From NCBI GenBank assembly GCA_944319935.1, contig CALUFM010000008.1:42736-106735 (forward strand): DNA of 64,000 nucleotides, in the 5' to 3' direction. A program made the translations under genes and the position numbers. The notes under the pieces were generated by a model. The model was not told where the DNA came from, searched no databases, and saw only the letters and a program-made list of their open reading frames with translations. The DNA comes from an uncultured Prevotella sp. GTDB lineage: Bacteria > Bacteroidota > Bacteroidia > Bacteroidales > Bacteroidaceae. Positions within the stretch are counted from its first letter, which is position 1; each line of letters starts with the position of its first letter. Below, one piece after another: positions 61,286-64,000 of this stretch.

Positions 61286-61697
61286 TTGCGAACAACGCTT
61301 TTTTTCCGAACACAACGGTTTCGGCGAGAAAATAATTGAACAGTCCCGAAATTAGCAGTGCGGCGAGGTTGCACCAAACCACCGTCCAGCCGAATATCCG
61401 TTCAAACAACAGCAGGAACAGCATCTTCACCAAGAACCCCAAGGCCGACGACACATTGAACACCGCGAACCTGCGCCAGAAGTCGCCGGCGCACCGGTTG
61501 TCAATCCTGCTCTTCCATATCCAGCAATACGAGCAGATAAAGTTGCTCATGACGGCAAACTCAAACGAGATTATCGGTGACACGATGTAGTCGCCGAAGT
61601 AAGTGTCGAAAATGAAAGTAGAGCAGACCCACAGCACAAACGTGTCAACGCCCGTGCCAAACAGCCTGCTTACAACAAATTCTATATATCGAACCAT
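61194..61697 (-). CDS. GtrA-family membrane protein with repeat-derived C-terminus
   Basis: 167 residues with four membrane helices; the first ~125 residues fit GtrA (FVVSRLFGTGVDTFVLWVCS, YCWIWKSRI, FNVSSALGFLVKMLFLLL, LLISGLFNYFLAETVVF). GtrA proteins are thought to aid translocation of lipid-linked sugars. The last ~35 residues (QQTSLQQTSRQGTSRQGTSR and so on) are encoded by the octamer repeat array rather than by native sequence, so the original stop seems to have been lost or replaced. Confidence 0.87.
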   Translation of the reverse strand: MVRYIEFVVSRLFGTGVDTFVLWVCSTFIFDTYFGDYIVSPIISFEFAVMSNFICSYCWIWKSRIDNRCAGDFWRRFAVFNVSSALGFLVKMLFLLLFERIFGWTVVWCNLAALLISGLFNYFLAETVVFGKKALFAKQRTRTQQTSLQQTSRQGTSRQGTSRREAS

Positions 61698-61700
61698 TTT

Positions 61701-61905
61701 TTCAATTCATAATTCACAATGCATAATGCATAATTGGGCTGCGCCGCTTCTTCAATTCATAATTCATAATTCATAATGCACAATGCATAATTGGGCTGCG
61801 CGCTTCTTCAATTCATAATCCACAATGCATAATTCATAATTGGGCTGCGCACTTCTTCAATTCATAATTCACAATGCATAATTGGGCTGCGCTTTTCTCC
61901 CACAA
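61701..61905. repeat. Tandem TTCAATTCATAATTC repeats
   Basis: Four diverged copies of ~50 bp starting at 61701, 61751, 61807 and 61856, each ending AATTGGGCTGCGC. They fill the gap upstream of gtrA. Confidence 0.9.
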
Positions 61906-61909
61906 TTAT

Positions 61910-61980
61910 TCATTATTCATTTCTCATTATTCATTTCTCATTATTCATTTCTCATTATTCATTCTTCATTTTTCATCTTA
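61910..61980. repeat. TTATTCATTTCTCA tandem repeats
   Basis: Five or so copies of a ~15-bp unit (CATTTCTCATTATT). They are continuous with the preceding repeat block and reach close to the CDP-alcohol transferase stop. Confidence 0.85.
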
Positions 61981-62034
61981 GCGAGTGAAACGAGCGATAA
62001 CTTCTTTAACTTCCCAAAAATAAATTCCTTTTAA

Positions 62035-62736
62035 TTAAAGGATTTTCTTTTTCAACGGGTCTTGCTTCGCAAGCACCTTCTTGTCTTTGAGGAACTGCAC
62101 CAAGTAAATGACGAACAGCAGCACGGCTATCACGAAGCCGACCACGTCGAACACGCCGTACTCATATCCCCCAAGCGAATACTCGTTGTCGGCCCACGAC
62201 GTGTACATGTAAAGCGTGTTAATCAGTATCACGATGAGGCGGAACTCGGTAGGGCCGAAGCTGCTGTAAGTCAGCCTGAACTCGCCCTTCAGTATCGCCC
62301 CGATGTAAGTGTACACCGAGAGGCACAGATAGCCGGCCAATACCAATAAAGCCACGTCCAAACGGAACATCGGCGAAAGACCGGCACCAACGCACATTAT
62401 GCACTGCGTCACGGCGTCGAGCGTATGGTCGATGAAGAAGCCGTACACAGGCCGCTGCGTGTTGCGCACGCGCGCCAACGTGCCGTCAAGACTGTCGCCG
62501 TACCAGTTCACCACAAGTCCGAAAGACGACAGCCACAGCCACATCACGTTGAAATTTGCCAAGATGAAGCCCAAGGCGCATATCACCGCGCCGCCCACTC
62601 CGAGGAACGTCAGCATGTCAGACGTCACCCATGCCGGTTGCCGTTTGGCAAGCCACACCAAGACCTTCTTTTCGGCCGCGTTCAGTATCGACGTCTGTAT
62701 GCGTTGAGATGTTTCTTTTCCCATTTTTTTGTTCAA
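62035..62736 (-). CDS. CDP-alcohol phosphatidyltransferase family protein
   Basis: 233 residues with about six helices. The complete family motif DG-x2-AR-x8-G-x3-D-x3-D is present (DGTLARVRNTQRPVYG then FFIDHTLD). It couples a CDP-alcohol with a second alcohol to make phospholipids or phosphosugar lipids. The substrate is uncertain; inositol or ether-type products are possible. A TAACTTTG box lies 28 nt upstream. Confidence 0.9.
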   Translation of the reverse strand: MNKKMGKETSQRIQTSILNAAEKKVLVWLAKRQPAWVTSDMLTFLGVGGAVICALGFILANFNVMWLWLSSFGLVVNWYGDSLDGTLARVRNTQRPVYGFFIDHTLDAVTQCIMCVGAGLSPMFRLDVALLVLAGYLCLSVYTYIGAILKGEFRLTYSSFGPTEFRLIVILINTLYMYTSWADNEYSLGGYEYGVFDVVGFVIAVLLFVIYLVQFLKDKKVLAKQDPLKKKIL

Positions 62737-62763
62737 TTTTTACCTCTTATAGGATAGCGGCTG

Positions 62764-62771
62764 CAAAGTTA
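62764..62771 (-). promoter_or_regulatory. -7 box (TAACTTTG) for the CDP-alcohol transferase gene
   Basis: TAnnTTTG match 28 nt before the ATG. Confidence 0.6.
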
Positions 62772-62910
62772 CATCTTTATTACGAAATACATACATTTAA
62801 TCACGTCTTTTGCAGCTATTTAACCCAAATCAGCGCATTAGACTTCAGTCAGTTTGGTATAAGATTTATTAATCTGCAAATATCCCGACCGCCCCTACAT
62901 CATCCGCTTC

Positions 62911-62990
62911 GCCCTTGTCTGCTTGTTTGCTCGTCCCTTGTCTGCTGTAAACTTGTCCCTCGTCTGCTCGTTTGCTGTAAACCTGTCTGC
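62911..62990. repeat. Octamer-repeat tract with CTGTAAAC words
   Basis: CTTGTCTGCTTGTTTGCTCG and GTCTGCTGTAAACTTGTC words. It is flanked by TCAGTTTGGTATAAGA at ~62849 and a palindrome at 63021. Confidence 0.75.
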
Positions 62991-63020
62991 CCTGCCAAAT
63001 GCGTCAACGGTAAAAATGGA

Positions 63021-63046
63021 GGGCGGACACACGGGTCCGCCCCTAC
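63021..63046. repeat. GGGCGGACACACGGGTCCGCCC palindrome
   Basis: Stem GGGCGGAC / GTCCGCCC with a short loop, followed by CCTACATTATCCG as in the other copies; embedded between octamer arrays. Confidence 0.85.
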
Positions 63047-63056
63047 ATTATCCGCC

Positions 63057-63297
63057 TCGTCCCTTGTCTGCTGTAAACTCGTCCCTCGTCTGCTTGTCTG
63101 CTTGTCTGCTTGTTTGCTTGTCTGCTTGTCTGCTTGTTTGCTTGTCTGCTTGTCTGCTTGTTTGCTTGTCTGCTTGTTTGCTTGTCTGCTTGTCTGCTTG
63201 TCTGCTTGTCTGCTTGTTTGCTTGTTTGCTTGTTTGCTTGTTTGCTCGTCTGCTTGTTTGCTTGTCTGCTTGTTTGCTGTAAACTCGTCTGCTGGTA
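63057..63297. repeat. Long octamer array (TGCTTGTC/TGCTTGTT)
   Basis: About 25 consecutive 8-bp units over ~200 bp, ending in CTGTAAACTCGTCTGCTG. Any reading frame through it is an artefact of its 24-bp translation period. Confidence 0.93.
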
Positions 63298-63339
63298 TTA
63301 ACGTCAGTTCGGTATAAGAAATAATGATGATTTCACTGT

Positions 63340-63534
63340 GACATTTAATGTCACAATGTCACAGTGCAGCCAATGTGCTGATTACCAACAGGTTGCAATG
63401 TGACATAAACATAAATGCCACATTCACCACTGTCACATGTCCGGTGACAATGGTGAATGTGATGCTCCTATTAATGTCACCGTGTAACGCTGTGGCTGTC
63501 AACTTATTACATGGCATTGTGAAGTTGTGACATC
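63340..63534. repeat. TGTCAC-rich element, copy 2
   Basis: About 195 bp with TGTCAC/GTGACA at 63349, 63357, 63400, 63431, 63444, 63475 and 63527, and inverted ends (AATGTCACAATGTCAC against TTGTGAAGTTGTGACA). GTAACGCTGTGGCTGTCA near its right end matches GTAACCCTTTGGCTGTCA of copy 1. Confidence 0.8.
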
Positions 63535-63650
63535 AGTTTAGTGGATAAAAAAAACTTTGCGTGTTGCAATAAGCCGCATATCGTTTTCTCCACATTTGCT
63601 GCTTTTCATAATATATCTGCTTGTATTATGAGCGAGCTGTAATCGTTGCT

Positions 63651-63729
63651 GTAGGGGCAGACCCGTGTGTCTGCCCTGCAAAATGCGGCAACGGTAAAAT
63701 GGAGGGCGGACACATGGGTCCGCCCCTGC
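63651..63729. repeat. Paired GGGGCAGAC/GGGCGGAC palindromes
   Basis: Two palindromes (63651-63679 and 63704-63729) joined by AAAATGCGGCAACGGTAAAA, the same linker as in the copies at 63000 and 63815. Confidence 0.87.
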
Positions 63730-63736
63730 ATTATCC

Positions 63737-63805
63737 GCTCGTCCCTTGTCTGCTTGTTTACTGTAAACTCGTCCCTCGTCTGCTCGTTTGCTGTAAACCT
63801 GTCTG
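63737..63805. repeat. Short octamer tract
   Basis: CTCGTCCCTTGTCTGCTTG and CTGTAAACTCGTC words between two palindromes. Confidence 0.7.
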
Positions 63806-63835
63806 CCCTGCCAAATGCGGCAACGGTAAAATGAA

Positions 63836-63861
63836 GGGCGGACACACGGGTCCGCCCCTAC
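63836..63861. repeat. GGGCGGACACACGGGTCCGCCC palindrome
   Basis: Same as 63021-63046, followed by CATTATCCGCCTCGTCC and the terminal octamer array. Confidence 0.85.
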
Positions 63862-63869
63862 ATTATCCG

Positions 63870-64000
63870 CCTCGTCCCTCGTCTGCTTGTCTGCTTGTCT
63901 GCTCGTCTGCTTGTCTGCTTGTCTGCTTGTTTGCTTGTTTGCTTGTTTGCTTGTTTGCTTGTTTGCTTGTTTGCTTGTTTGCTTGTTTGCTTGTTTGCTT
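63870..64000. repeat. Octamer array running off the window end
   Basis: At least 15 units of TGCTTGTC then TGCTTGTT; the last ~70 bp are perfect TGCTTGTT repeats. The array continues past base 64000. Confidence 0.93.

Noticed and set aside
62631..63317. A 228-codon open frame (and two overlapping frames) through the octamer arrays
   Set aside because: It is the translation of TGCTTGTC repeats (LVCLSACL repeated), open because 24 bp is eight codons; no start signal or conserved domain.
63057..64000. Octamer arrays as a replication origin or telomere-like sequence
   Set aside because: No dnaA gene or DnaA boxes, and similar arrays occur inside genes.

Overview
The window looks like chromosome of a Bacteroidota organism, most likely Bacteroidales and Prevotella-like. 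The evidence is: promoters with a TTTG / TAnnTTTG architecture, signal peptides followed by C-terminal sorting-type domains ending in basic tails, BACON, DUF5689 and OB-fold lipoproteins, a TonB-dependent receptor, a Wzi-type capsule protein and a tmRNA tag ending in YALAA. The species cannot be named from sequence alone. Most genes are GC-rich; the capsule genes at about 45.6-53.8 kb are clearly AT-richer.

Layout. 1-8 kb (mostly minus): DUF349 protein (cut by the window edge), CorA-type transporter, acyltransferase, BACON lipoprotein, PepD dipeptidase, flippase-like membrane protein. 8.3-15.2 kb (plus): a preQ1-I riboswitch, queuosine-precursor transporter and QueF (a queuosine unit), then a patatin/outer-membrane-barrel protein carrying two repeat-derived insertions, an OadA-like carboxyltransferase without a visible biotin lysine, and an HD protein. 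15.3-25.3 kb (minus): DUF362 ferredoxin-like protein, a 1.2 kb repeat-filled gap, three exported proteins in one operon, a secreted nuclease lipoprotein, RpmE2, and an ATPase plus TOPRIM pair resembling two-gene phage-defence cassettes. 25.6-32.7 kb: TonB receptor, DUF5689 and OB-fold lipoproteins, facing an exported endonuclease/exonuclease/phosphatase protein and a DNA glycosylase; together with the nearby nuclease this suggests a nucleic-acid scavenging locus. 32.9-36 kb: uridine kinase, DUF308 protein, histidine phosphatase, arginine/glycine-rich exported protein. 36.3-53.8 kb: capsule/exopolysaccharide locus (Wzi-like, initiating sugar transferase, glycosyltransferases, Wza-, Wzx-, Wzz- and Wzy-like proteins, GT2-acyltransferase fusion, beta-propeller protein), interrupted by a GH28 gene and ssrA. 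54.3-62.7 kb (minus): an apparent operon of a 1258-residue glycosyltransferase/DUF4922/SpoIID fusion, an AmpG-like permease, a CDF transporter and an exonuclease, then GtrA and CDP-alcohol phosphatidyltransferase genes. 62.8-64 kb is repeat-only.

The most unusual property is the density and variety of non-coding repeats. Nine intergenic arrays with an exact 22-bp period and self-complementary units are scattered through the window. There are also octamer arrays (TGCTTGTC/TGCTTGTT), GGGCGGACACACGGGTCCGCCC-type palindromes, a ~195-bp TGTCAC-rich element in two copies, AT-rich inverted repeats and GC-rich CCTCCC hairpins. The 22-bp arrays are never inside genes, whereas octamer, AT-rich and GC-rich elements have entered coding regions in frame (patatin, GtrA, QueF). 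I regard the 22-bp array family as the best candidate for an undescribed element.
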